Part shown: positions 49,987 to 58,567 of the stretch, piece after piece | How positions within the stretch are numbered: the first letter of the stretch is position 1 | Layout of the letters: each line of letters starts with the position of its first letter | Assembly: GCF_003350375.1 (NCBI RefSeq) | Contig: NZ_QQAR01000019.1 | Location: 1 to 64,000 of the forward strand | DNA from: Flavobacterium sp. AG291 | Lineage (GTDB): Bacteria; Bacteroidota; Bacteroidia; Flavobacteriales; Flavobacteriaceae | Reading direction: 5' to 3' | DNA: 64,000 nucleotides | Made by a program: the position numbers and the translations under genes | Notes under the pieces: model-generated | What the model saw: only the letters and a program-made list of their open reading frames with translations | The model's database searches: none | Told to the model about the DNA's origin: nothing

Positions 49987-50015
49987 AGCATCCGCCATGG
50001 CGGATGCTTTTTTTG
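49987..50015 (+). terminator. Terminator of the maltodextrin plus-arm operon
   Basis: AGCATCCGCC and GGCGGATGCT form a 10-bp perfect stem with AT at the centre, followed by a run of seven Ts, 22 bases after the last gene of the locus. Confidence 0.92.
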
Positions 50016-50068
50016 TTTGTGTCGCCGTGATAGTAAATCTCTGTATATTTACAAAAAATCTATTCACT

Positions 50069-50755
50069 ATGGCGGCACTATTAAAGATTGGGCACCGCGG
50101 TGCTAAAGGTCATGTATCTGAAAATACACTTGCTTCGTTTGAAAAGGCATTAGAAATGGGTATTGATGGTATTGAGCTTGACGTGCATGTATGTGCAACC
50201 GGAGAATTGGTAGTTATCCATGATTTTACTGTAGACCGCACTACAAATGGTACCGGTGAAGTTAATAAAATGACGCTTGCCGAACTGAAGCACTTAGTAG
50301 TAGATGGACATTATGAAATACCCCTGCTTAGTGAAGTGATGACTTTATGCAAAGGCCGTTGTTTTGTAAATATTGAAATGAAGGGGCGTCATACCGCACA
50401 GCCTGTTTCTGATTTTATGGAGCGTTTGGTAAATGAAGAGGGGTGGAGCTATGATGATTTTATAGTGTCGAGTTTTCAGTGTGAAGAGTTGCTGATAATG
50501 AATGAGATTAATAAAAATATACCACTTGGTGTATTAACACAGGCCAGTGTTACCCAGGCGTGGGAATGGGCACAGGAGTTTTCTGCAAAAGCCATACATC
50601 CCCACTACAGCCTGCTTACCGAAAGCAATGTGAAAAAAGCACAGCAGGCAGGATTAAAAGTGTATACCTGGACCATAAATGATAAAGAAGATATTGAACG
50701 CATAAAAGGATATAATGTTGACGGCATTATAACTGATTTTCCTGAGTTACTATGA
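50069..50755 (+). CDS. Glycerophosphodiester phosphodiesterase
   Basis: A 228-residue GDPD. The start at 50069 begins MAALLKIGHRGAKGHVSENT; a longer in-frame version would run through the preceding promoter region. Motifs: GHRG, ENTLASFEKALEMG, IELDVHVCATGELVVIHDFTVDRTTNGTG, NIEMKG and YTWTINDKEDI. It releases glycerol 3-phosphate and an alcohol from glycerophosphodiesters; no signal peptide, so cytoplasmic. It overlaps the following gene by 4 bases (ATGA). Confidence 0.94.
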   Translation: MAALLKIGHRGAKGHVSENTLASFEKALEMGIDGIELDVHVCATGELVVIHDFTVDRTTNGTGEVNKMTLAELKHLVVDGHYEIPLLSEVMTLCKGRCFVNIEMKGRHTAQPVSDFMERLVNEEGWSYDDFIVSSFQCEELLIMNEINKNIPLGVLTQASVTQAWEWAQEFSAKAIHPHYSLLTESNVKKAQQAGLKVYTWTINDKEDIERIKGYNVDGIITDFPELL

Positions 50756-51972
50756 GTAAGAGTTTTGATGTGATTGTTGCAGGCGGTGGTGCTGCAGGTT
50801 TTTTTACTGCCATAAATATTGCGGAAGCTAATCCGAAATTAAAGATAGCGATACTGGAACGCGGAAAAGAAGTGCTTTCCAAAGTGCGCATCTCAGGAGG
50901 CGGCAGATGCAATGTTACGCATGCGTGTTTTATTCCTAATGACCTGGTGAAATTTTACCCGAGAGGGGAGAAGGAACTGAAAGGACCTTTTAATCGTTTT
51001 TGCTCAGGAGATACCATCGAGTGGTTTGATCGTCATGGTGTAGAACTCAAAATAGAGGAAGACGGGCGTATGTTTCCGGTAACGGACAGCTCGCAAACTA
51101 TTATCGATTGTTTTCTTGAAGCTTCTAAAAAACTTGGGATTCAGATTATAATGGGTGAGAGCATTAAATCATTATACAGGGCCGACAGCCATTGGAAGAT
51201 TGAAACCAATAAAGAGGTTTTTCTTGCCGAAAAACTGGTAATGGCTACGGGGAGCAATCCTAAAATGTGGGATATGCTTGCTGAAATGGGACACACTATT
51301 GTTTCTCCTGTACCGTCGCTATTTACGTTCAACATAAAAGACCCAAGGATAAAAGACCTTATGGGAATTTCGGCACAGGCTTCGGTTAACGTAAAAGGCA
51401 CAAAGTTGCAGGCTGCGGGCCCTTTACTTATAACCCACTGGGGGATGAGCGGCCCTGCAATATTGCGTGTATCGGCTTGGGGAGCACGGGAATTGTTTGA
51501 TAAGAATTATCAATTTACGCTTCAGGTAAACTGGCTGAAAGACTTTAATACAGTTGAGTGCGAAGAAGAACTTAAAGAGTTGAAAGAACAACAGCCTAAA
51601 AAGACTGTTACTAAACAATCGCCATATGATTTCCCGAATCGCTTATGGCAAAGCCTGGTCAATGCAGCAGGAATCCAGCCCGAGACCCGTTGGGCCGACC
51701 TGAGCAAAAAACAATTGCAGGCATTAGCCGAACAACTGACAAATGGTGAATACCAAGTGAATGGTAAAAGTACTTTTAAAGAAGAGTTTGTTACTGCCGG
51801 GGGAATAGACCTGAAAGAGGTTAATTTTAAAACCATGGAGAGCAAGTTGCTACCGGGCATGTATTTTGCAGGGGAGGTTCTAAATATTGATGCCATTACC
51901 GGAGGTTTTAATTTTCAGAATGCCTGGACTGGCGGTTACATAGCTGCCCATAGCATTGTTGAAAAGCTGTAG
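50752..51972 (+). CDS. NAD(P)/FAD-dependent oxidoreductase, HI0933 family
   Basis: A 406-residue flavoprotein: FAD loop VIVAGGGAAGFFTAINIAE, RGKEVLSKVRISGGGRCNVTHA, VMATGSNPKMWDMLAEMGH, TAGGIDLKEVNFKTMESKL and the C-terminal FAD segment GFNFQNAWTGGYIAAHSI. The substrate of this family is unclear. Coupled to the GDPD gene by the 4-base overlap. Confidence 0.93.
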   Translation: MSKSFDVIVAGGGAAGFFTAINIAEANPKLKIAILERGKEVLSKVRISGGGRCNVTHACFIPNDLVKFYPRGEKELKGPFNRFCSGDTIEWFDRHGVELKIEEDGRMFPVTDSSQTIIDCFLEASKKLGIQIIMGESIKSLYRADSHWKIETNKEVFLAEKLVMATGSNPKMWDMLAEMGHTIVSPVPSLFTFNIKDPRIKDLMGISAQASVNVKGTKLQAAGPLLITHWGMSGPAILRVSAWGARELFDKNYQFTLQVNWLKDFNTVECEEELKELKEQQPKKTVTKQSPYDFPNRLWQSLVNAAGIQPETRWADLSKKQLQALAEQLTNGEYQVNGKSTFKEEFVTAGGIDLKEVNFKTMESKLLPGMYFAGEVLNIDAITGGFNFQNAWTGGYIAAHSIVEKL

Positions 51973-52067
51973 TTGTGTAAGAATTGATTGATTTGCAATG
52001 AAATAGTTGTTTTTTTAACGCAACCGTTTTTTTAAATGCTCATCTAAGTATTAAAAATCAATCAATT

Positions 52068-52661
52068 ATGAAAAACAAAATTTTACTTATGGGGCTATGC
52101 CTGTCTGTTATGGCATGCTCAGATGATAACAGTGCTGCTGTTATTGAAGATCCGCAATCAGGTAATAAAGTTGTATTACTTAAGGTAGATGCTACTGATT
52201 TTACTTTTGAAGGAGGTAAGATACTTTCTTTTGAAGATGCATCCACTTTTACTATTGCTCATGAATACAATTTGCCGGGCGATTTTGGTTCGATAAAATT
52301 GAAGTATGAAGAACTTGACGCTCCAATTTTTGATGGAGATATCCATTGGATGGGATTAGGTGGAATGCACTATCCTGAATCAATCGATCCTGTTTCTTCT
52401 TTTGAATCGATTGCATCAGCTGTACCAATGCCGGATGAGTCATTACGCGAGCTTGTGCTTTACGATGAGTATGTGCCCGTTGATGAGTGGCCTTATGCTG
52501 CTAACTACACTGCACTGTGGGATGCTGTAGATAACCTGAAGATCGTGAAGGATTACAGGGAATCAAATCCAAATGCTAAGGTTCATTTCTTCCTGTACAC
52601 GCCAAGTGTTGGGTCAGGAAACCCGGATGACTGGGATTGGTTTGTTATCCTGAAAAATTAA
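52068..52661 (+). CDS. Hypothetical lipoprotein, 197 residues
   Basis: Lipoprotein signal MKNKILLMGLCLSVMAC with Cys17 followed by SDDN. The mature part is acidic and beta-rich (KVVLLKVDATDFTFEGG, SIKLKYEELDAPIFDGDIHWMG, HFFLYTPSVGSGNP). I do not recognise a family. An 8-nt word array starts 20 bases after the stop codon. Confidence 0.85.
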   Translation: MKNKILLMGLCLSVMACSDDNSAAVIEDPQSGNKVVLLKVDATDFTFEGGKILSFEDASTFTIAHEYNLPGDFGSIKLKYEELDAPIFDGDIHWMGLGGMHYPESIDPVSSFESIASAVPMPDESLRELVLYDEYVPVDEWPYAANYTALWDAVDNLKIVKDYRESNPNAKVHFFLYTPSVGSGNPDDWDWFVILKN

Positions 52662-52680
52662 TTGTTGTTATTGTGATTTA

Positions 52681-52790
52681 TTTGGTGATTCGGTAATTTG
52701 ATTATTTAATCAATGCAACGGGTCACCAAATTATTTTATAACAAAGTGGATTTTCTTATTATCGAATAACCGATCAAGAAATAATCAAAC
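52681..52790. repeat. 8-nt word arrays, second family
   Basis: Left arm 52681-52712: TTTGGTGA, TTCGGTAA, TTTGATTA, TTTAATCA. Inverted, more degenerate words follow at 52723-52730 (TCACCAAA) and 52759-52790 (TTATCGAA, TAACCGAT and on). A CTGCC/GGCAG hairpin (52791-52811) closes the region. Confidence 0.6.
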
Positions 52791-52817
52791 CTGCCTGTCG
52801 GCAGACAGGTCAACGCA

Positions 52818-53309
52818 CTAGCGATTTAGCCACCATATAGCTGCATTAAGAAGCGTGGCAAATGTTACCCATAATAAATAAGGAATAAGAAGCATACGCG
52901 CAATTTTGTTCACTTTGTTGAATTGTACAAAGGTTTCGTATATCATCAGCCAAAGCAGTATGATTTCTAAAAGGGCTAAAAAAGGATTATGGAGCCCGAA
53001 AAATATAAACGACCAAAGAGCATTTAGTGCTAACTGAATAGCGAAAAAGGTAAGTCCTTTGCGTACTGTTTCTCTCTGACGATCCATTTCATGCCAAACG
53101 AGTCCGGCAGCAATACCCATCATCACATATAATGTTGACCATACAGGCGCAAATACCCAATTAGGCGGGTTGAACGATGGTTTTTGAACGGTAGTATACC
53201 AGGTGTCTACGCCTTTTTGTGTTAGCAATCCTGCAATAGCACCGATTACGACACAGGTAACAATCATTACGATTATCTTGAAGGTACGGGATAAGGGTTT
53301 TTGTTCCAT
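52818..53309 (-). CDS. TspO/MBR family membrane protein
   Basis: A 163-residue, five-helix protein. Signatures: WYTTVQKPSFNPPNWVFAPVWSTLYVMMGIAAGLVW, IQLALNALWSFIFFGLH and LLIPYLLWVTFATLLNAAIWWLN. Family members bind porphyrins and cholesterol-like ligands and are tied to stress or tetrapyrrole control. Convergent with the lipoprotein gene; repeat arrays lie between. Confidence 0.95.
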   Translation of the reverse strand: MEQKPLSRTFKIIVMIVTCVVIGAIAGLLTQKGVDTWYTTVQKPSFNPPNWVFAPVWSTLYVMMGIAAGLVWHEMDRQRETVRKGLTFFAIQLALNALWSFIFFGLHNPFLALLEIILLWLMIYETFVQFNKVNKIARMLLIPYLLWVTFATLLNAAIWWLNR

Positions 53310-53380
53310 GGGGTAAATTTAGTATTTAGTCACCAATTATGCGAATTCGGTTAATTATTCTGTAGGTGTGATTTCTTAAA

Positions 53381-53412
53381 TTTAAAATTAGCATGAATTA
53401 GTGAAATTAGTG
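53381..53412. repeat. 9-nt imperfect direct repeat (AATTAGTG words)
   Basis: AAATTAGC, GAATTAGTG and AAATTAGTG run in series upstream of the mevalonate decarboxylase promoter. A third word style beside the 7- and 8-nt arrays. Confidence 0.5.
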
Positions 53413-53428
53413 GCTAAAAAAATCCTAA

Positions 53429-53457
53429 TTGTTGCTTTGGCAAAACAATTATCTTTG
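53429..53457 (+). promoter_or_regulatory. Promoter of diphosphomevalonate decarboxylase
   Basis: TTG (53429-53431), 18 bases, TATCTTTG (53450-53457), 17 bases before the ATG at 53475. Confidence 0.8.
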
Positions 53458-53474
53458 CATCAAAATACATCACC

Positions 53475-54554
53475 ATGTCCGAAAAGGATTTTATCCCTTC
53501 TCCTTATACCAATACAATAGAAAAAGGCAGCTTTGAGTGGAGTGCGCCAAGCAATATAGCCCTTGTGAAATACTGGGGCAAATTAGGGAAGCAGCTTCCC
53601 GCTAATCCTTCAATCAGCCTTACGCTGAATAATTGCAAAACGATAACTAAACTTGGTTTTAAAAAGAAAACCAATGATGGTAGTTTTTCTTTCGATTTGC
53701 TTTTTGAAGGTCAGCCAAAGGAAAGCTTCCGCCCGAAGATTGAAAAATTCTTTGAAAGGGTAGAAGAATACCTTCCGTTCCTGAAAGATTATCATTTTAC
53801 GATCGATACCCAAAATACTTTTCCGCACAGTTCAGGAATTGCTTCATCGGCATCGGGTATGGCAGCATTGGCGGTTAACCTGATGAGCCTTGAAAAGGAA
53901 CTTAATCCTGAAATGACAGAGGATTACTTTAATCAAAAGGCTTCTTTTCTGGCACGTTTGGGGTCGGGCAGTGCCTGCCGAAGCGTAAAAGGTAAAGTGG
54001 TGATATGGGGCGAACATGTTGAAACGGATGATAGCTCAAACCTTTTTGGAGTAGAGTATCAGGATGTGAATCTGGCTTTTGCCAATTTTCAGGATACGAT
54101 ACTTTTAGTTGATAAAGGCGAAAAACAGGTGAGCAGCACAGTAGGGCACGACCTTATGCACGGGCATCCGTTTGCAGAGCAACGTTTTGCACAAGCACAT
54201 GAAAACCTGTCGAAAATGAAGTCGGCTCTGGCTACCGGCGACCTGGATGCTTTTATAAAAATTACCGAAAGCGAGGCACTTACACTTCATGCCATGATGA
54301 TGACATCGATGCCGTATTTTATATTGATGAAACCCAACACACTGGAGATTATCAATAAGATTTGGGAGTATAGGGCTAAGACTACTGTGCCTGTATGTTT
54401 TACACTCGATGCAGGTGCTAACGTGCACGTGCTTTACCCCGAAAACGTTCGTGGTGAAGTTTTAGATTTTATTAAGAACGAATTAGTTGGCTATTGCCAA
54501 AACAGTCAGTACATTTGCGACGAAATTGGAACGGGAGCCGTTAAGATTAATTAG
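53475..54554 (+). CDS. mvaD: Diphosphomevalonate decarboxylase
   Basis: A 359-residue GHMP-family enzyme: APSNIALVKYWGKLGKQLPANPSISLTLNNC, the ATP loop FPHSSGIASSASGMAALA, FLARLGSGSACRSVKGKVVIWGEH, and FTLDAGANVHVL with the catalytic Asp. It makes isopentenyl diphosphate from mevalonate 5-diphosphate. Followed by a mevalonate kinase, so the organism uses the mevalonate route. Confidence 0.96.
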   Translation: MSEKDFIPSPYTNTIEKGSFEWSAPSNIALVKYWGKLGKQLPANPSISLTLNNCKTITKLGFKKKTNDGSFSFDLLFEGQPKESFRPKIEKFFERVEEYLPFLKDYHFTIDTQNTFPHSSGIASSASGMAALAVNLMSLEKELNPEMTEDYFNQKASFLARLGSGSACRSVKGKVVIWGEHVETDDSSNLFGVEYQDVNLAFANFQDTILLVDKGEKQVSSTVGHDLMHGHPFAEQRFAQAHENLSKMKSALATGDLDAFIKITESEALTLHAMMMTSMPYFILMKPNTLEIINKIWEYRAKTTVPVCFTLDAGANVHVLYPENVRGEVLDFIKNELVGYCQNSQYICDEIGTGAVKIN

Positions 54555-54611
54555 GATAATTTTTTTTAACATTTAACGTTTTAATCCGTACCTTTAATAA
54601 AAATATCATCC

Positions 54612-55550
54612 ATGAAAGGACCGTTATTTTACTCAAAAATTTTACTCTTTGGAGAGCATGGCATTAACAAGGGCTCTAAAGGGTTGGCAATTCCATATAA
54701 TTTTTATAATGGAGGTCTTAGAGTAGACGACACCAATACCGAACTTGCTAAAAAGTCAAACCAGAGCCTTAAAGGTTTTGTGGCTTATCTTGAACAGCTT
54801 CAGACAGAGCAACCCGATTTGGTTACTTTTGATCTTGATACCCTTAAGCGTAATGTTGATGCAGGAATGTACTTTGATTCAAGTATTCCGCAAGGTTATG
54901 GTATAGGAAGTAGCGGTGCGCTTGTAGCAGCGGTTTATGATCAATATGCTAATAATAAGATAACTGTCCTTGAGAATCTTACCCGTGAGAAGCTACTACA
55001 GCTTAAAACGATCTTCAGTAAAATGGAATCGTATTTTCACGGAACAAGTTCAGGTCTTGACCCGCTTAACAGTTACCTGAGTATTCCTATCCTTATCAAT
55101 TCGCACGATAATGTTGAGGCTACTGGTATACCAATGCAAAACCTTGAAGGAAAAGGCGCAGTATTTTTGCTTGACTCAGGGATTGTAAAAGAAACGGCAC
55201 CAATGGTACAGATATTTATGGAAAGCCTTAAAGATAAAGGTTTCCGTAATATGATCAAAACAGAATTCCTTAAATATACCGATGCCTGTATTGATAACTT
55301 CCTTAAGGGGGATGCGAAATCGCTTATCAATAACACCAAAGAGCTTTCTAAAGTGGTATTCAATAACTTTAAGCCAATGATTCCGGAAGGTTTTCACGAA
55401 TTATGGCAAAAAGGTATTGATACCAATGACTACTACCTGAAACTTTGCGGATCGGGTGGTGGTGGCTATATCCTTGGTTTTACCGAAGATATAGAAAAAG
55501 CAAAACAATCGCTTGAAGGCCACAAACTTGAAGTGGTTTACCAATTCTAA
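54612..55550 (+). CDS. Mevalonate kinase (GHMP kinase)
   Basis: A 312-residue GHMP kinase: YSKILLFGEHGINKGSKGLAIP, ATP loop IPQGYGIGSSGALVAAVYDQY, MESYFHGTSSGLDPLNSYLS, and C-terminal KLCGSGGGGYILGFT. The GTSSGLDP motif and neighbours favour mevalonate as substrate. Six bases separate it from the next gene. Confidence 0.93.
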   Translation: MKGPLFYSKILLFGEHGINKGSKGLAIPYNFYNGGLRVDDTNTELAKKSNQSLKGFVAYLEQLQTEQPDLVTFDLDTLKRNVDAGMYFDSSIPQGYGIGSSGALVAAVYDQYANNKITVLENLTREKLLQLKTIFSKMESYFHGTSSGLDPLNSYLSIPILINSHDNVEATGIPMQNLEGKGAVFLLDSGIVKETAPMVQIFMESLKDKGFRNMIKTEFLKYTDACIDNFLKGDAKSLINNTKELSKVVFNNFKPMIPEGFHELWQKGIDTNDYYLKLCGSGGGGYILGFTEDIEKAKQSLEGHKLEVVYQF

Positions 55551-55555
55551 ACATT

Positions 55556-56107
55556 ATGCAAAGCATAACCGATATTTTAAATATACTCCTGAAGTCCATT
55601 TTTGTGGGCTTCGGTTTTATTATACCTATTCTTACCCTGTTAAGAATCTCCGATCTTAAAACTTTACAGGTAAAAGACCTCCTTATTCTTACTGCTGTTC
55701 AGACGGTGAGGATTTCAGGGATAATTTATTTCATACTGGCAGCTGTTGCGGTTTATCCGCTGCTGATGCATGATAATACTATGGCGGGTAATGTAAAAGT
55801 TGATTTTGGCGGTTTTGCTATGTACATCCTTTTTTCGCCAATCATGACGCTGGTTATCACTCAGCTTTTCTGGATCAAAAGGTTATATATGAAAAAAGGT
55901 TCACGTATCACTTTGTCCTTTATGTTGCTGCTGTTGCCTTCGGCGGTATTTTTGGCTATTGCCAAATCGCAGGATTTTATGCCGGCTCTTAAGGCGACCC
56001 TTAGCGGTCCGGAGATATTAAAAACGCTTATAAGTTGTATCATATTTATCTTTATTACTTTCACAATAATATTGATGGGAGGTAAGTTAAAAGATAAAAA
56101 GGCATAA
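55556..56107 (+). CDS. Hypothetical four-helix membrane protein
   Basis: A 183-residue protein with hydrophobic segments near residues 12-30, 43-67, 88-108, 121-137 and 157-176. No family motif is recognised. It is locked between mevalonate kinase (6 bases) and the UbiA-type prenyltransferase (3 bases), so it is almost certainly part of the isoprenoid operon and may help a membrane step. Confidence 0.85.
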   Translation: MQSITDILNILLKSIFVGFGFIIPILTLLRISDLKTLQVKDLLILTAVQTVRISGIIYFILAAVAVYPLLMHDNTMAGNVKVDFGGFAMYILFSPIMTLVITQLFWIKRLYMKKGSRITLSFMLLLLPSAVFLAIAKSQDFMPALKATLSGPEILKTLISCIIFIFITFTIILMGGKLKDKKA

Positions 56108-56110
56108 AGT

Positions 56111-57034
56111 ATGGCAGCATCGAGGGAAACACGATTGGTTCTGATGAAGATTCTCAGCCTGTTCTCTGTGGTGCGCGGTTACAATATTCCTGTAATCGCC
56201 CTCGCGCAATACCTGTCTGCAATATTTATATTGGCTCCTGAGAAAAGAGCACTCGATGTTATCCTAGATCTTAACCTTTTCCTGATAGTACTGGCATCGT
56301 CACTTACGATTGCTTCGGGCTATATAATCAATAATTTTTACGACGCGCAAAAGGACCTTATCAATCGTCCTAAGAAATCCATGCTCGACAGGCTGGTTAG
56401 CCAGCAGACAAAACTGCATGTGTATTTTTCAATGAACCTGATTGTGGTTCTGCTCGCTTTTTGGGTTTCATGGCGTGCAGTGTTCTTTTATTCAGGTTTT
56501 ATTTTCCTGATATGGTTCTATTCGCATAAGCTTAAGAAATATCCGCTTATAGGTAACCTAACAGCGGCATTTCTGGCGGTATTGCCTTTCTTTGGGATAC
56601 TTATGTATTTCAAGAACTTCTATCAGGTAATATTTGCGCATGCTACATTTTTATATCTGCTCATACTTACCCGTGAACTTATAAAAGACCTTGAGAACAT
56701 GAAAGGGGATCTTGTTGCCGATTACCGTACTATACCGGTAATGTTTGGCGAAAAGGTATCTAAGGTTGTAATCATGGCGCTTACTATTCTTACTATTATC
56801 CCCGTGTACCTGCTTATCGATGTATATGATGTGGGATATATGGATATGTACTTTTATGGGGGTATGATTGTGATCATCTGGTTCCTTTTTCAGTTATGGA
56901 AAGCTGATTCGCAAAAGGATTATTTACTGCTTCATAATATATTAAAGGTCCTTATTGTTGCTGGTATCTTTTCTATTGTACTGATAGATCCTTCAGTTTT
57001 AGTGAATGGCAGGAAACTTTTATCGTGTATTTAA
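56111..57034 (+). CDS. UbiA-family prenyltransferase
   Basis: A 307-residue polytopic protein with both Asp-rich sites: NNFYDAQKDLINRPKK (about residue 75) and DLENMKGDLVADYRTIP (about 195). These bind the magnesium-prenyl-diphosphate complex. In this phylum close relatives are named geranylgeranylglycerol-phosphate geranylgeranyltransferase; the acceptor cannot be read from the sequence. The mevalonate genes upstream supply the prenyl donor. Confidence 0.92.
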   Translation: MAASRETRLVLMKILSLFSVVRGYNIPVIALAQYLSAIFILAPEKRALDVILDLNLFLIVLASSLTIASGYIINNFYDAQKDLINRPKKSMLDRLVSQQTKLHVYFSMNLIVVLLAFWVSWRAVFFYSGFIFLIWFYSHKLKKYPLIGNLTAAFLAVLPFFGILMYFKNFYQVIFAHATFLYLLILTRELIKDLENMKGDLVADYRTIPVMFGEKVSKVVIMALTILTIIPVYLLIDVYDVGYMDMYFYGGMIVIIWFLFQLWKADSQKDYLLLHNILKVLIVAGIFSIVLIDPSVLVNGRKLLSCI

Positions 57035-57036
57035 GC

Positions 57037-57044
57037 TATCTTTG
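57037..57044 (+). promoter_or_regulatory. -7 element of the pseudouridine synthase gene
   Basis: TATCTTTG right after the prenyltransferase stop and 18 bases before the ATG at 57062. Confidence 0.55.
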
Positions 57045-57061
57045 CAAAAATATTTGACAAG

Positions 57062-58060
57062 ATGAACAACGGCAATAGCAGGAGAGGCGGCAATGACAGA
57101 AAGAAAAGCGGTCCTTCCAAACCCATGAACAAAGCGAGGAAACCGGTTTCTAAACCTAAATCTTTTGATAAGCCTGCTTTTGAGGATGAAACTCCAAAAG
57201 CAAGTCCGGCAGCAAAAAAAACTAAAAAACCGGCAGCACCTAAAAAAGGGCCGGCAACTTTTGCTAAAAAGGGTGGCTACCCTAAAATTAAGCCGGTAGC
57301 TGATAAACCTGTTACAGAAAAGAAACCTTCAGTTAAACGCCAGATTGCTAAAGACGAAATGCGTCTTAATAAGTATATAGCTAATTCAGGGGCTTGTTCA
57401 CGTCGTGATGCTGATATCTATATCCAGTCGGGTAACGTAAAAGTAAACGGACAGGTTATTACTGAGATGGGTTATGTCGTTAAAATTTCTGACGTAGTAA
57501 ATTTTGACGGGGTTACTATTACACCTGAAAGAAAAGAATATTTACTTTTAAATAAGCCTAAGAACTTTACCACTTCGGGAGAAGGAGATGGCAGTATGCG
57601 TAATGTGCTTGACCTTGTTCGTGGCGCTACTAACGTTAAGCTTCAGCCAGTAGGTCGCATGGATAAGAATACTACAGGTCTTCTTATTTTTACGAATGAT
57701 ACCGAGATTATAAGAAAGTATGCTCAGCCAAACCAAAAGTCATTCAAAATTTACCAGGTATCACTGGACAAGAATCTTAAATTTGAAGACCTTGAAAAAA
57801 TGGCCGGAGGTGTAATGCTTGATGGTCATCGTTTGTTTATTGATGAGATAAGTTATATTGAGGGAGAACCTAAAACCGAAATTGGCCTTAAATTAAGAAC
57901 GCCAAACGTAAAAGTGGTTCGTGCTATATTTGAAAGCTTTAAGTATGATGTACTTAAGGTAGACCGCGTGGCTTTTGCCGGGTTAACCAAAAAGAATCTT
58001 CCTCGTGGAAACTACCGTTTCCTTACCGAGCAGGAAATCATCAACCTGAAAAATATATAA
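57062..58060 (+). CDS. rRNA pseudouridine synthase (RsuA/RluB family) with basic N-terminal tail
   Basis: A 332-residue enzyme. Residues 1-95 are a Lys/Pro/Ala-rich low-complexity tail. Then an S4 RNA-binding domain (MRLNKYIANSGACSRRDADIYIQSGNVKVNG) and the RsuA-type catalytic domain, with the catalytic Asp in PVGRMDKNTTGLLIFTND and KEYLLLNKPKNFTTS. It isomerises a uridine in rRNA, 23S by similarity to RluB. The basic tail probably adds RNA binding. Confidence 0.94.
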   Translation: MNNGNSRRGGNDRKKSGPSKPMNKARKPVSKPKSFDKPAFEDETPKASPAAKKTKKPAAPKKGPATFAKKGGYPKIKPVADKPVTEKKPSVKRQIAKDEMRLNKYIANSGACSRRDADIYIQSGNVKVNGQVITEMGYVVKISDVVNFDGVTITPERKEYLLLNKPKNFTTSGEGDGSMRNVLDLVRGATNVKLQPVGRMDKNTTGLLIFTNDTEIIRKYAQPNQKSFKIYQVSLDKNLKFEDLEKMAGGVMLDGHRLFIDEISYIEGEPKTEIGLKLRTPNVKVVRAIFESFKYDVLKVDRVAFAGLTKKNLPRGNYRFLTEQEIINLKNI

Positions 58061-58061
58061 G

Positions 58062-58424
58062 GTGCAGCCAAGAGATATAGAATACATTGCTATAAAATGG
58101 TTTGAGGCATTTAATGCCAAAAAATTAGATAAGCTGCTTGATTTGTATGCTGATGATGCTGAGCATTTTAGTCCCAAGCTTAAGATACGCAAACCCGAAA
58201 CCAACGGACTTGTAAAAGGGCGTGCAGCTTTGCACGAATGGTGGGAGGATGCTTTTGACAGGCTGCCAACACTTTACTATAGGGTTACAACCCTTACTGC
58301 TAATGAAGATCGTGTGTTTATGGAGTATGTACGTAAAGTGCAGGGTGAAGAAGATATGCTTGTTGCCGAAGTTTTAGAGGTGAAAGAAGGAAAGATTGTT
58401 TTTTCACGTGTGTATCATAGTTAA
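58062..58424 (+). CDS. NTF2/SnoaL-like protein, GTG start
   Basis: A 120-residue cone-fold protein (IAIKWFEAFNAKKLDKLLDLYADDAEHFSP, VKGRAALHEWWEDAF, LVAEVLEVKEGKIVFSRVYHS). The start is GTG, one base after the stop of the pseudouridine synthase; no nearby ATG exists in frame. Role unknown: this fold covers small isomerases, cyclases and non-enzymatic binders. The 8-nt repeat arm begins 5 bases after its stop. Confidence 0.85.
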   Translation: MQPRDIEYIAIKWFEAFNAKKLDKLLDLYADDAEHFSPKLKIRKPETNGLVKGRAALHEWWEDAFDRLPTLYYRVTTLTANEDRVFMEYVRKVQGEEDMLVAEVLEVKEGKIVFSRVYHS

Positions 58425-58429
58425 CTGAG

Positions 58430-58567
58430 TCGCACAGCGACAAAGTTTCAAAGCAACAAAGTTGCAAAAAATCTAAAAGCCCCACCAGATAAATGGTGGG
58501 GCTTCTTTTTTATATGAGATGTCAAAGCTTGGTTGCTTTGTGACTCTGCTACTTTGCAACTTTTTTC
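58430..58567. repeat. Inverted pair of 8-nt word arrays around a terminator
   Basis: Left arm 58430-58469: TCGCACAG, CGACAAAG, TTTCAAAG, CAACAAAG, TTGCAAAA. Right arm 58528-58567: CTTGGTTG, CTTTGTGA, CTCTGCTA, CTTTGCAA, CTTTTTTC. The arms are in opposite sense, flank the terminator 58477-58511, and the right arm encodes the last residues (KVAK) and stop of the M3 peptidase. Confidence 0.8.
58477..58511. terminator. Terminator between convergent NTF2-like and M3 peptidase genes
   Basis: AAGCCCCACCA and TGGTGGGGCTT form a perfect 11-bp stem with loop GATAAA; Ts follow on plus and an A-run precedes. Confidence 0.92.

Noticed and set aside
49997..50068. Longer start for the glycerophosphodiesterase.
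   Set aside because: It begins inside the preceding terminator and reads through the promoter; the GHRG motif sits near the N-terminus in this family.
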